Notes: generated by a model not told the origin, from the sequence alone. A stretch of 39,943 bases of DNA from Actinomycetota bacterium (GCA_028697935.1 JAQVEM010000001.1:2475-42417), one strand, 5' to 3'; numbered from the stretch's first letter, positions 27,917-35,684 are shown. Made by a program: numbers and translations.

Positions 27917-28226
27917 CTCACGCTGATTACGATAATTCTATTTTTCATTTTATTTCACGCAGATTACGCTGATTTCGCTGATTTTTTTACTTATAATAAG
28001 AATATTCAAAATAATCTAAATTTGTTATATTTTACCTACCCTAAAATTAATAGATTAATTAAAAAGGTAAGAGGAGCTAATTTATAGTAAAGTACTTTAA
28101 ACTCTTTTTATTACAAAACATTAATCTGTGATATCTGTGCAATCTGTGAGAGGTGAAAAAAATCTGTGTTATCTGTGCAATCTGTGAGAGACCTTATCTG
28201 CGTTATCTGCGAAATCTGCGTGAGAT
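27917..28226. repeat. Repeat island 4 (class 1 and 2 arrays with block A)
   Basis: It opens with a class 2 head (CTCACGCTGAT, TACG) near the GxxExxY 2 start and closes with inverted class 2 units (TCTGCGTTA, TCTGCGAAA, TCTGCGTGA) 5 nt from the stop of the 148-aa gene. Two class 1 arrays lie at about 28125-28190. Block A is inverted inside it. No real gene was seen; a short plus-strand frame is only repeat translation. Confidence 0.8.
27991..28120 (-). repeat. Spacer block A, copy 3 (inverted)
   Basis: Inverted copy of 10381-10512, with the same class 1 neighbour on one side and class 2 neighbour on the other. Confidence 0.85.
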
Positions 28227-28230
28227 ATCA

Positions 28231-28677
28231 CTAAATTAGGGCAGAAAGTTTTCGCCAATCACGAACCTTTTCTAGATATCCTGCTTGTATTGCTGATGCT
28301 ATAGAACGACAGGGTAGATTTTGTTCAACTATATCTTCTTTGCTTAAGGTTTTCAAATCCAGATCAGGATAATCTTTCAAGGTAGCTCGCATAATCTTCA
28401 AAAATACATTGGGCCAGGTGCTCATTGGTTTCCCTTGAGAATGATATTCACGATTATATCTCTGTATATATATTCTACAATCTTCTTTGTATTCTTCACT
28501 TATAATAATTCTTTTGGCAAAATCAAATATTTTTTTCATAATTGCATTAGAGACACTTGGTTTAGGAATCACTGTTCTTCTTGAAATATACTTATCTAAA
28601 TGAGAATTATAATATGTAACATACTTTTCTTCATTCCCATCAAGTCTTGGAATATTCATTTTTACTTTTGGCTTCAT
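28231..28677 (-). CDS. Uncharacterised 148-aa protein
   Basis: I do not recognise the family. The protein is basic in its N-terminal half, mostly helical in appearance, lacks membrane segments and has no obvious catalytic motif. The C-terminal part contains LKTLSKEDIVEQNLPCRSIA and a regular RDWRKLSALI ending. A good GAGGAG precedes the ATG, and codon use looks like that of neighbouring genes, so it is probably expressed. Its stop codon is 4 nt from a class 2 array. The next gene upstream is the NodB-like gene, 40 nt away, so they may be co-transcribed. Confidence 0.6.
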   Translation of the reverse strand: MKPKVKMNIPRLDGNEEKYVTYYNSHLDKYISRRTVIPKPSVSNAIMKKIFDFAKRIIISEEYKEDCRIYIQRYNREYHSQGKPMSTWPNVFLKIMRATLKDYPDLDLKTLSKEDIVEQNLPCRSIASAIQAGYLEKVRDWRKLSALI

Positions 28678-28717
28678 CTAATGCTCCTCATAATTTAAAG
28701 AATTAAAGGTCATAATA

Positions 28718-29518
28718 TCAAGTTATTGTTAAATAACTATTATTTATAACTGATTTATTTGTTTGTTTAACAATTATTTTCTTTATCTGATTTTTAACAT
28801 TCTGGGCTAATAATTCTCTTGTCCAGTAAAATATATTATCATTCCAGCGTTGTGGATGAGTATTAATCATAATCTGTTCGGGTAATTTATTCTCCTGGAT
28901 TAAATTGATTAGTTGATTAGTATTTTTTATTTGAAAATTATGGGCTGAATGCACTTTATCTCGTATACTAACATCTTCACTATTCCATCTTCTACCGGTA
29001 TCGGTTAAATATAGCACTTTATTAAAATCTATATCAAGATAAGGTTCACATATTATATCTTCGTCTCTGTAATCATATTTTCCCCATAACTTTCTATTAT
29101 CAAATCTTGATAAGGGGCTACCATGCATACAGATTGTTTTTACTGGAGCTATTTTTCTCAATTTCCCAAGGTTTACCTTAAAAGAAAGATATGCTTTATC
29201 AATATCCCCCTTACACAAATCAACATCCTCATAATGATAACCTATATTATGACCCAATGCTGAGATTTCTCTGATTATAGATTGGATAAAAGAGTCTGTA
29301 ACTATTCTAAAATAATAAGTGGCATAAATATCTTTACTCTTTTCTAGTTTAACGAATTTTAAAGCATTAAGGGGCATTTTATCTATATCGTGCCTCATAA
29401 TTATTACCTTAGATAAGGGTGAGCCTATAAAATCTTCTACAGTTTGAAAATTATAGCCAGCTTTTTTAAAAGCATCCAACAATTCATTATACTTTTTTAA
29501 TGTAAAATCCCTATTCAA
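28718..29518 (-). CDS. NodB-like polysaccharide deacetylase, atypical
   Basis: The 266-aa protein has IIMRHDIDKMPLNALKF near residues 39-55 (Asp-x-Asp in place of TFDDG), GHNIGYHYEDVD near 89-100, TICMHGSPLS near 128 and INTHPQRW near 225. These are the metal-binding and catalytic positions of a divergent CE4 subgroup found in polysaccharide loci. The frame starts at TTG 29518. An AGGTGG about 9 nt upstream, inside a degenerate class 4 array, is the best ribosome-binding site, so start choice is moderately secure. Confidence 0.75.
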   Translation of the reverse strand: MNRDFTLKKYNELLDAFKKAGYNFQTVEDFIGSPLSKVIIMRHDIDKMPLNALKFVKLEKSKDIYATYYFRIVTDSFIQSIIREISALGHNIGYHYEDVDLCKGDIDKAYLSFKVNLGKLRKIAPVKTICMHGSPLSRFDNRKLWGKYDYRDEDIICEPYLDIDFNKVLYLTDTGRRWNSEDVSIRDKVHSAHNFQIKNTNQLINLIQENKLPEQIMINTHPQRWNDNIFYWTRELLAQNVKNQIKKIIVKQTNKSVINNSYLTIT

Positions 29519-29522
29519 AAAA

Positions 29523-29546
29523 AGCCACCTAAATTCCCGAAAAATA
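29523..29546 (+). repeat. Degenerate class 4 array end
   Basis: AGCCACCTAAATTCCCGAA resembles the class 4 head AGCCACCGATAGCACCGAA at about 15 of 21 positions. It is inverted with respect to the array at 29962-29990, so the two could bound a unit containing GxxExxY protein 3. Confidence 0.4.
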
Positions 29547-29548
29547 GT

Positions 29549-29917
29549 TTAATGGGCAATTCTCTGGAATTCTAATTTTGCCACATTGCCAAAGTTTAAG
29601 ATATATCCTACTTTGAGCCCTGTTGCACTTAGATAATTTATTATTTGTGCGCAATGCATTGAATGAATTATATTACAAGCTTTGAGCTCCAGTATAATTT
29701 TACCTTCTACAATAATATCAGCAATATAATCTCCAACAATTTGATCTCTATAAAAAACTGGTATAGGAACCTGATAAACATAACTAATACCTTGATATTT
29801 AAATTCTACACATAAAGCTCGTTCATATACTTTTCCCAAATATCCGGCACCCAGCTCTTTGTGAACAGCAATTGCACAACCAATAATTCTATCACTCAGC
29901 TCCTTCTCATATATCAT
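29549..29917 (-). CDS. GxxExxY protein 3 with E-to-G change in the motif
   Basis: The 122-aa protein aligns over its length with proteins 1 and 2. D67 (IADII), E77 and K79 (LELKA) and the QIINYLSA helix are intact. The signature reads GYLGKVY at residues 25-31, so the conserved Glu is Gly28, a GAA to GGA change of one base. If the Glu is needed for activity, this copy is inactive or altered. It lies between a degenerate class 4 repeat on its 3' side and canonical class 4 arrays 45 nt beyond its start. Confidence 0.82.
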   Translation of the reverse strand: MIYEKELSDRIIGCAIAVHKELGAGYLGKVYERALCVEFKYQGISYVYQVPIPVFYRDQIVGDYIADIIVEGKIILELKACNIIHSMHCAQIINYLSATGLKVGYILNFGNVAKLEFQRIAH

Positions 29918-29950
29918 AAATTTTGGGCTTTCCCTTTCTTATTTTAAAAA

Positions 29951-30424
29951 TTATATAACCTTTTCGGTGTCTTCGGTGCTATCGGTGGCTAATATTTTTG
30001 TATTGTAAATTACCTTTCGGTGCTCTAGGTGTTTTCGGTGGCTAATAAAAATAAACAGCAGAGTCAATATTGCTCCAAAGAGATTCGCTATCATATCCAT
30101 AGGATTAAAGGTTCTATAAGGCAAGAGATATTGTAAACATTCACTGATTATAGCAGAACCGCCTACAATTAGTATATATTTCAAAACAGATTTATGATTA
30201 AAAATTGGATTGCCTTGCCTTTCCGCTATCAAATATAAAGGGATAAAGACAAGAAAAGATACAAAATGAATAAGATAATCCAATCTAAATTCAAATATAG
30301 ATTTGTGAATGATACGATTTAAATCATCTCCCAAGGGAATAACATTCATTGCTAAAACTATAATCAGCCATCCCCAAAATAACCATCTTGCCCCATTTGC
30401 CATCCTTTTATCTTGTATCATCAT
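29951..30424 (-). CDS. VanZ-like membrane protein with repeat-derived tail
   Basis: The 157-aa protein has about four hydrophobic helices and VanZ-family landmarks: NVIPLGDD, HKSIFEFRLDYLIHFVSF, ISECLQYLLPYRTFNPMDMI and ANLFGA. VanZ-like proteins are small membrane proteins of uncertain function, known from teicoplanin resistance and common in envelope loci. The last 30 residues (SHRKHLEHRK... to ...ATDSTEDTEKVI) are translated from two class 4 arrays and their spacer, in two different frames. The ancestral protein probably ended near residue 127. The start could be either of two adjacent ATGs. Confidence 0.8.
   Translation of the reverse strand: MMIQDKRMANGARWLFWGWLIIVLAMNVIPLGDDLNRIIHKSIFEFRLDYLIHFVSFLVFIPLYLIAERQGNPIFNHKSVLKYILIVGGSAIISECLQYLLPYRTFNPMDMIANLFGAILTLLFIFISHRKHLEHRKVIYNTKILATDSTEDTEKVI
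29962..30044 (-). repeat. Class 4 arrays with 30-nt spacer, copy 1
   Basis: Two class 4 arrays (minus strand: GCCACCGAT, AGCACCGAA, GACACCGAA, and a variant) are separated by AATATTTTTGTATTGTAAAT plus a few bases. The same array-spacer-array unit recurs at 30463-30543 as a direct repeat of about 80 bp. This copy is translated as the C-terminal tail of the VanZ-like protein. Confidence 0.85.
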
Positions 30425-30434
30425 TATATTTTTT

Positions 30435-30543
30435 TCTCTGTGCTCTCAGTGGTTAAATTTTTGTCGGTGTATTCGGTGTTCTCGGTGGCTAATATTTTTG
30501 TATTGTAAATTACTTTTCGGTGCTCTTGGTGTCTTCGGTGGCT
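30435..30543 (-). repeat. Class 4 arrays with spacer, copy 2
   Basis: Three class 4 arrays in one orientation, the right two with the spacer forming a direct repeat of 29962-30044. The rightmost array encodes the EATEDTKSTEK tail of the 2-epimerase, whose TAA stop is supplied by the spacer. Confidence 0.85.
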
Positions 30544-31658
30544 TCTTCTTTTTTCTCAAACCATTCATCAAGTACTTTTACAATTCTGCTGGCTGTCTTT
30601 CCATCCCAATATTTAGGTATTTTCCCCTGTTTTACATTCCCTTCAATAATTTCCCTGGCACTATTAACGATACTTTCCACATTCAAGTCAACAAGATGAT
30701 TGGTACCTTCTGTAACGGTTATCGGTCTTTCCGTATTTTCTCGTAAGGTTAAACAAGGAACACCAAAATAGGTTGATTCCTCTTGAATACCTCCCGAATC
30801 TGTTAGGATAAATTTTGCATTCATCTCTAACTTGAGAAAATCTAAATATCCTAATGGCTCAGTAATAATAAGATTTGAACTAGTATTTAAAATAGATGAT
30901 AAACCAAGTTCATAAATATTTTTCCTCGTTCGGGGATGCATAGGAAAGATAATCTTTATTTTTCTCCCTATGATTTCCAAAGAGGTTAGCAACATTTTTA
31001 AACCTTCATACTCATCAACATTAGATGGTCTATGTAATGTTACTAAGGCATATTTTTCATTAGGTACCATATTTAATTGGTGAAAAATATTAGAATTTTC
31101 AGCTTTATCTTTATGTGCGACCAGAGAATCAATCATAATATTTCCCACAAAATAAATTTTACCTGGCTCTATACCCTCTTTTTCCAAATTTTTATTTGCA
31201 TCCAGCGAAGGTGTTAATAAAATATCGGATATTCTATCTGTTAGAACTCTATTTATCTCTTCAGGCATTCTATCATCATAACTTCTTAGACCCGATTCAA
31301 GATGAGCTACAGGAATATATAATTTCTTAGCCACTAAAGCACAAGCAATTGTAGAATTAACATCACCTGCAACAATAACTAAATCAGGTTTATCCTCTGA
31401 TAGAATCAAATCTTCATATCGTTCTATTATCCTGGCTGTCTGTTTCCCCTGTGTGCCTGAACCTACATTTAAATAGGCAGATGGCTCAGGCATAGCCAAA
31501 TCATTAAAAAAGAGTTTGGACATTTGTTCATCATAGTGCTGTCCTGTATGTATTATCTGGGGTTCATATCTATTACTATACAACGATAATTTTCTATAAA
31601 GAGGTGCCATTTTCATAAAATTAGGTCTTGCACCCACTATCAAATGAATTAATCTCAT
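30510..31658 (-). CDS. wecB: Non-hydrolysing UDP-GlcNAc 2-epimerase (WecB/CapG type)
   Basis: The 382-aa GT-B-fold enzyme has IVGARPNFMKMAPL at residues 7-20, IIHTGQHYDEQMS, VAGDVNSTIA, AHLESGLRSYDDRMPEE near residue 118 and LTDSGGIQEESTYFGVP near 285, all typical. It interconverts UDP-GlcNAc and UDP-ManNAc, or in the CapE-CapF route makes the last C2 epimerisation to UDP-L-FucNAc; with capE and capF present the latter role (CapG) is possible. The final residues EATEDTKSTEK come from a class 4 repeat and are not part of the conserved fold. Confidence 0.9.
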   Translation of the reverse strand: MRLIHLIVGARPNFMKMAPLYRKLSLYSNRYEPQIIHTGQHYDEQMSKLFFNDLAMPEPSAYLNVGSGTQGKQTARIIERYEDLILSEDKPDLVIVAGDVNSTIACALVAKKLYIPVAHLESGLRSYDDRMPEEINRVLTDRISDILLTPSLDANKNLEKEGIEPGKIYFVGNIMIDSLVAHKDKAENSNIFHQLNMVPNEKYALVTLHRPSNVDEYEGLKMLLTSLEIIGRKIKIIFPMHPRTRKNIYELGLSSILNTSSNLIITEPLGYLDFLKLEMNAKFILTDSGGIQEESTYFGVPCLTLRENTERPITVTEGTNHLVDLNVESIVNSAREIIEGNVKQGKIPKYWDGKTASRIVKVLDEWFEKKEEATEDTKSTEK

Positions 31659-31730
31659 AACGCTTTGTCAAATTCCTTAACTCTTATTTTCATATTCATT
31701 CTAATTTTATACCTTTTTCTCTTTATATTT

Positions 31731-31771
31731 CTTCGTTTGTCTCGTTTGTCTCGGTGGCTTCGGTGGCTTCA
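31731..31771 (-). repeat. Class 4 variant array at the DUF354 stop codon
   Basis: The minus strand reads GCCACCGAA, GCCACCGAG, ACAAACGAG, ACAAACGAA. The TGA stop of the DUF354 gene overlaps its head (AAATGAAGCC). Confidence 0.75.
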
Positions 31772-32851
31772 TTTAAATATACCAAAATCAAAATCCTTTG
31801 CCTTAACCTCTTTTACCGATTCAGGATAATTTTCTATAAACCAAACCCAGAATGCTGTTACATCAATTTTATCTTGAAGAAGTTTCTCTCTCTTTTTTTG
31901 CCATTCTTCTTTTAAATTAGGAAGTTCCAGAAATTCTTTTATTCTATAAAGCATCCAATCAAATTGAGAAGGATGATAACCAATGGTTAAACCGTATTTC
32001 AATTCTAATTCCTCCAAAACTGCCAATCTATTAGCAAAAGTATTACAACGAAATGAAGGGACTCCTAATACAGCTGCTTCTATAGTCATAGTTTGCGAAT
32101 CAGATATTAGCATTTGAGCATAATATAAAAAAGTATGTATTTCATCAGCTGCTATTGGCATTCTGAATTCAGCAAATTCTGGCTCTAATTCTGTTTCCGT
32201 CGTTATAAATACTTTCCCATATTTAGAAAGAGTATCTATCAAAATATGTTTTTGTTCTTTATTTAAGCCATATTCGTGAATATCATGATGAGCTTTAAAA
32301 GCATTAAACCTTAATATAAAATATTTATTCTCTTCATTTAATCCATATTTTGTCAGGATACTGGGATCAGGTGTAAAATTATTAGGATGTAAATAAGCAA
32401 GTTCATGATAACCAGGATAATATATAGCATTTTTGAGATTTTCATAACTTAGAACATCTGGTGATAGAATATGATCTACATAAGGAGAAACAAACTTTGC
32501 TGTAAATGGTTGAACTGCCTGGTCATCTTCATCCAATAATATTGATTTAGCCTTAGTTACCTTTGAGGCAAAAACTAATAATGAAGCGCCAATTACTATA
32601 TCTATTTCTTTCTCTTTTATAATATTCTTTACCTTACGATTAAAACTAAATTGTTTAATAATTTTCTCTCTAATATTTTTGCCCTTCTCGCCAATTTCAA
32701 TATAGGGTATCTGATAGGTATTTAATAGATTTCTTACTATTGGAATAGATTGACAAACTACGGTTAAATTATGATTATCCTTTAATCTATAATACAAATT
32801 TTTAATGTTATGAAAATGGGCAGGATGAGCTATACCAATTAATATGTTCAT
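31769..32851 (-). CDS. DUF354-family protein (GT-B-like)
   Basis: The 360-aa protein starts at ATG 32851 (MNILIGIAHPAHFHNIKNLY) with AGGGAAG 7 nt upstream; the frame extends further into a pseudogene but without its own signal. Landmarks of DUF354 are AHPAHFH at the N terminus, LLDEDDQAV, YPGYHELAYLHP, LRFNAFKAHHD and LISDSQTMTIEAAVLGVPS. The family has a glycosyltransferase-B-like fold and occurs in archaeal and bacterial polysaccharide loci. Its reaction is not established. Confidence 0.82.
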   Translation of the reverse strand: MNILIGIAHPAHFHNIKNLYYRLKDNHNLTVVCQSIPIVRNLLNTYQIPYIEIGEKGKNIREKIIKQFSFNRKVKNIIKEKEIDIVIGASLLVFASKVTKAKSILLDEDDQAVQPFTAKFVSPYVDHILSPDVLSYENLKNAIYYPGYHELAYLHPNNFTPDPSILTKYGLNEENKYFILRFNAFKAHHDIHEYGLNKEQKHILIDTLSKYGKVFITTETELEPEFAEFRMPIAADEIHTFLYYAQMLISDSQTMTIEAAVLGVPSFRCNTFANRLAVLEELELKYGLTIGYHPSQFDWMLYRIKEFLELPNLKEEWQKKREKLLQDKIDVTAFWVWFIENYPESVKEVKAKDFDFGIFK

Positions 32852-32929
32852 AATTACTTCCCTATCTGGTATTTTTTTGAAACCTGTTACAGCCAATTTC
32901 TTTTTAAAGGATTGTGAACCATTGTGTAC

Positions 32930-33861
32930 TTACCATAAGTTGACTAATTTTTCACCAAATTTCTTATTATAATCCCTAATACTATAAGGGATAATAGGTT
33001 TTCCAGCGCTACCGAAATCAAATATAGTTTTCCCTTCCTTTTTACAAAATTTAAATGCTTCCTAAGGTAAGATATCATTTGGGTGATTATCACAATATTC
33101 GGATATATTACCTGAAAACAAAGAAAAAACAGTATCCTTGTATTGAAGAGTAAACATTATACCTATAAGCTTATCATTTAAAAAAAGCACCATATATAAA
33201 CATTCCTAATATTTACAGTACTTTTTTGTAATGCATTTTCAAAGAATAAGATTGAGGGTAAAGATAATTTAGCTCTATTATATACTTCCTTAATAATAGA
33301 ATAACTCTCCATCAAATATTCATTAGTTAATTGACTTACAAATACACCCTCTTAATTGCTTTTTTTTATTTCATTTTTTCTTTTAGAATGTATTTGTTCC
33401 TATAAAATATTCTCGCTTTGAGATAAATCAACAATAATATTTAAATGATCTTCATAATTAAAACCTAATTCTTCATAAATATGTCTCTGGCTTGAATTAT
33501 CGTAATTATTTCTTATTTCGGTATACACAGCCTTTATTTTCATAAAATTTATATAATGTTTTAATAAGGTAGAGAGAGCTTCATCATCAAGAGCAACAGG
33601 AGCTTGCATTAATACTGCCCGGGTAGATATTTTACTGAGAATACCAGGTGAAACTGTTTCTAAGCAGCCGGATAATATGCCCTTGATTTCCTCATTTCTG
33701 TCAATAGCAAAGAAGGCAAAAGAACTGTAGCCTGGCGTTGCATTCCAGACATCATACATATAGGGAGTTGAGAAAATATTACAATTTTCATTATTATCCG
33801 TAAAATCCTGCCATTTTTCTCTGGATATTTGAGAAGCATCAATAACTTTGTATTCACTCAT
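32930..33861 (-). pseudogene. Broken FemAB/GNAT-like aminoacyl- or acyltransferase
   Basis: The first 153 codons (NIFSTPYMYDVW; AVYTEIRNNYD; HLNIIVDLSQ) read open. In-frame stops before EQIHSKRKNE and before EGVFVSQLTN, a frameshift near 33200, a stop before EAFKFCKKEG and a stop after KLVNLW interrupt the rest. The distal part, with IFDFGSAGKPIIPYSIRDY and KKFGEKLV, is the typical C-terminal domain of FemAB-like proteins. Intact relatives in exopolysaccharide loci attach amino-acid or acyl groups. Here the gene is clearly dead. Confidence 0.85.
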
Positions 33862-34430
33862 CTATTTTGATAAAATCTCTTGATAAAGCTGAATAAGTTT
33901 ATCTGCAATAGATTCCGAATTTAATTTTAAATCAATGATTCTCTGACGACCTTCAGGTTTGAGTTTAATACCTAAGATATAATTGATTTTCTCCGCTAAT
34001 CTATCCGGGAGAGGATTTGTATAATAATATCCTTCAGAATCACCGAAAAGATACTCAATATCACCTACTTTAGTTGCAACAACCGGAATATTACAAGCCA
34101 TAGCTTCTTTTACTATATTAAGAGAACCTTCCTATTTAGATGTTAATAAAAAAACATCTGGGGCATTTAAATAAATGGGCATTAATTTATGATCTACATC
34201 ATATACGATTTTTGATTCTATCTTTTCATTATTTAAATTCTTAACGGTCTGTTTTGCTAAAGCAAAGTTTTTTTAGGACGAGCCGGATTATAAGCAAATA
34301 ATATATATTTTTTTGTCCAATTCCCCATTCTAATTTATTCCTACACTCTTTTTTTATTTAAAGGTCGAAATAGATTTAAGTCAACTCCATTAGGTAGAAT
34401 TATTGCATTATTAAGACCTAATCTTATTTT
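33862..34430 (-). pseudogene. Broken GT4 glycosyltransferase
   Basis: Fragments in two frames read NNAIILPNGVDLNLFRPL, KKYILFAYNPARPKK, then after a frameshift LMPIYLNAPDVFLLTSK, stop, EGSLNIVKEAMACNIPVVAT and VGDIEYLFGDSEGYYYT. This is the C-terminal half of a family 4 glycosyltransferase with its E-x7-E motif split by a TAG. The acceptor domain is missing. The last 79 codons are still open. It abuts the decayed FemAB-like gene, so two neighbouring genes of one former operon have degenerated together. Confidence 0.82.
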
Positions 34431-34494
34431 TATATTTACAAATAAAATTTATTCTCTTTAACTATCAGCATTAAAAAAACCATTATCCTTCTTC

Positions 34495-35637
34495 CTATTT
34501 CTTTAATATATTTTCTAATTTTATGCGCATTTTGTCCCAGGTATAAGGTGTATAATTAAAATAAGGATTATCATATTCACCTTTTATAATTTTGATAATC
34601 CCTTCTTTTATTTCTTGTACAGAATTTTTTACCCATACTACTCCTTTTGCTTCCTTAACATATTTAATTGTAGGCGAATTTTCATTATTATAAATAAAAA
34701 GAACGGGTTTCCCAGAAGCGAGTGTTTCCAGGGTTTTCCCTGGTACCTGATATCCATATTCATTATCAAAAAGAATTAATGCATTAGTTTGTGCAGTGAT
34801 GTAACTTAGTTTTTCCCTATTTATAGCTTTATGGTAAACAATCTTAGGAGATGGTTTGGGTCTGTTACTTCTTTTGAAATTTCCATAAATTTCTAGTTTA
34901 CAGTCACATTCAGTTAATTCAAACGCTTGATATAAATTAATAGGATTGCGCGCCCTTGAATAAAATATACCAGCATACAGAAAAGTAAAATGATTTTTAC
35001 TTGTATTAGATAATTCTTTTACTTTATTGATAAAATCTTTATCCACACCCTGTTCAATTACTTGAAATTTCTCACTAAATTCTGGATATATTTGTCGGTA
35101 GCGAATTTGGATTCCTTCATCTAAAACAATAATGTGGTCAAAGTATGGAAATGCCTTATTTTCAATATATTTAGCTAGCCTGGTTCGGTATGGTCTGTTC
35201 CTATATATCATATTAAAGGAAAAGGGATCTGACATATCAGCAATCAGTTGTAAGGAAGGATAGTTTGTTTTTATCCATCTCCCAAGAAGTAACAATGAAA
35301 AAGGCGTAACACCAATTATTATATTTTTAACATTGTTAACAGATAAAATGTCTCTTAACTTTCTTTTATATTGATTTAATCTAAATATATAAACATCTGG
35401 AAATACAATTCTTCTCATTATCCCATTATAAACATAATAAAACAGTGGATTAATTTTTTGCTTAACAGTGTAAGTTTCCCAACTCTCCAATTTATCGCTC
35501 ATTGGAGAATAAAATAAACTAATATTCTTATGCTGTATTTCAGAAGATTGCGAAATAAAAAGACCAGCATATCTTGCCCCCAGCGCAGAAGAAAGTAAAA
35601 TATCACAGCTTATAAACAAAATTTCATAATTTTCCAT
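34495..35637 (-). CDS. Glycosyltransferase, GT4-like
   Basis: The 380-aa protein has a GT-B-like layout: an N-terminal Rossmann part (ILFISCDILLSSALGAR; NIIIGVTPFSLLLLGRW; LIADMSDPFS), a linker with FDHIIVLDEG, and a C-terminal part with HFTFLYAGIFYSRARNP, LEIYGNF, and GYQVPGKTLETLASGKPVLF. There K-x-x-E replaces the usual E-x7-E pair but the position matches the donor pocket. Transfer of a sugar within the same surface glycan is likely; donor and linkage are unknown. AAGGAG precedes the ATG. Confidence 0.82.
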   Translation of the reverse strand: MENYEILFISCDILLSSALGARYAGLFISQSSEIQHKNISLFYSPMSDKLESWETYTVKQKINPLFYYVYNGIMRRIVFPDVYIFRLNQYKRKLRDILSVNNVKNIIIGVTPFSLLLLGRWIKTNYPSLQLIADMSDPFSFNMIYRNRPYRTRLAKYIENKAFPYFDHIIVLDEGIQIRYRQIYPEFSEKFQVIEQGVDKDFINKVKELSNTSKNHFTFLYAGIFYSRARNPINLYQAFELTECDCKLEIYGNFKRSNRPKPSPKIVYHKAINREKLSYITAQTNALILFDNEYGYQVPGKTLETLASGKPVLFIYNNENSPTIKYVKEAKGVVWVKNSVQEIKEGIIKIIKGEYDNPYFNYTPYTWDKMRIKLENILKK

Positions 35638-35655
35638 TATATATCTCCTTACAAT

Positions 35656-35684
35656 ATTATCAGAGTTTTAAGGTAAATTTACAA
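35656..35684 (-). promoter_or_regulatory. Possible sigma-70-type promoter for the GT4-like gene
   Basis: The minus strand has TTGTAA (35679-35684), a 17-nt spacer and GATAAT (35656-35661). The -10 ends only about 18 nt before the ATG at 35637, giving a very short leader that would still include AAGGAG. Confidence 0.35.

Noticed and set aside
27881..28087. Plus-strand small protein reading HADYADFADF
   Set aside because: The peptide is a direct translation of class 2 repeat units and block A, with no ribosome-binding site and no homology expected.
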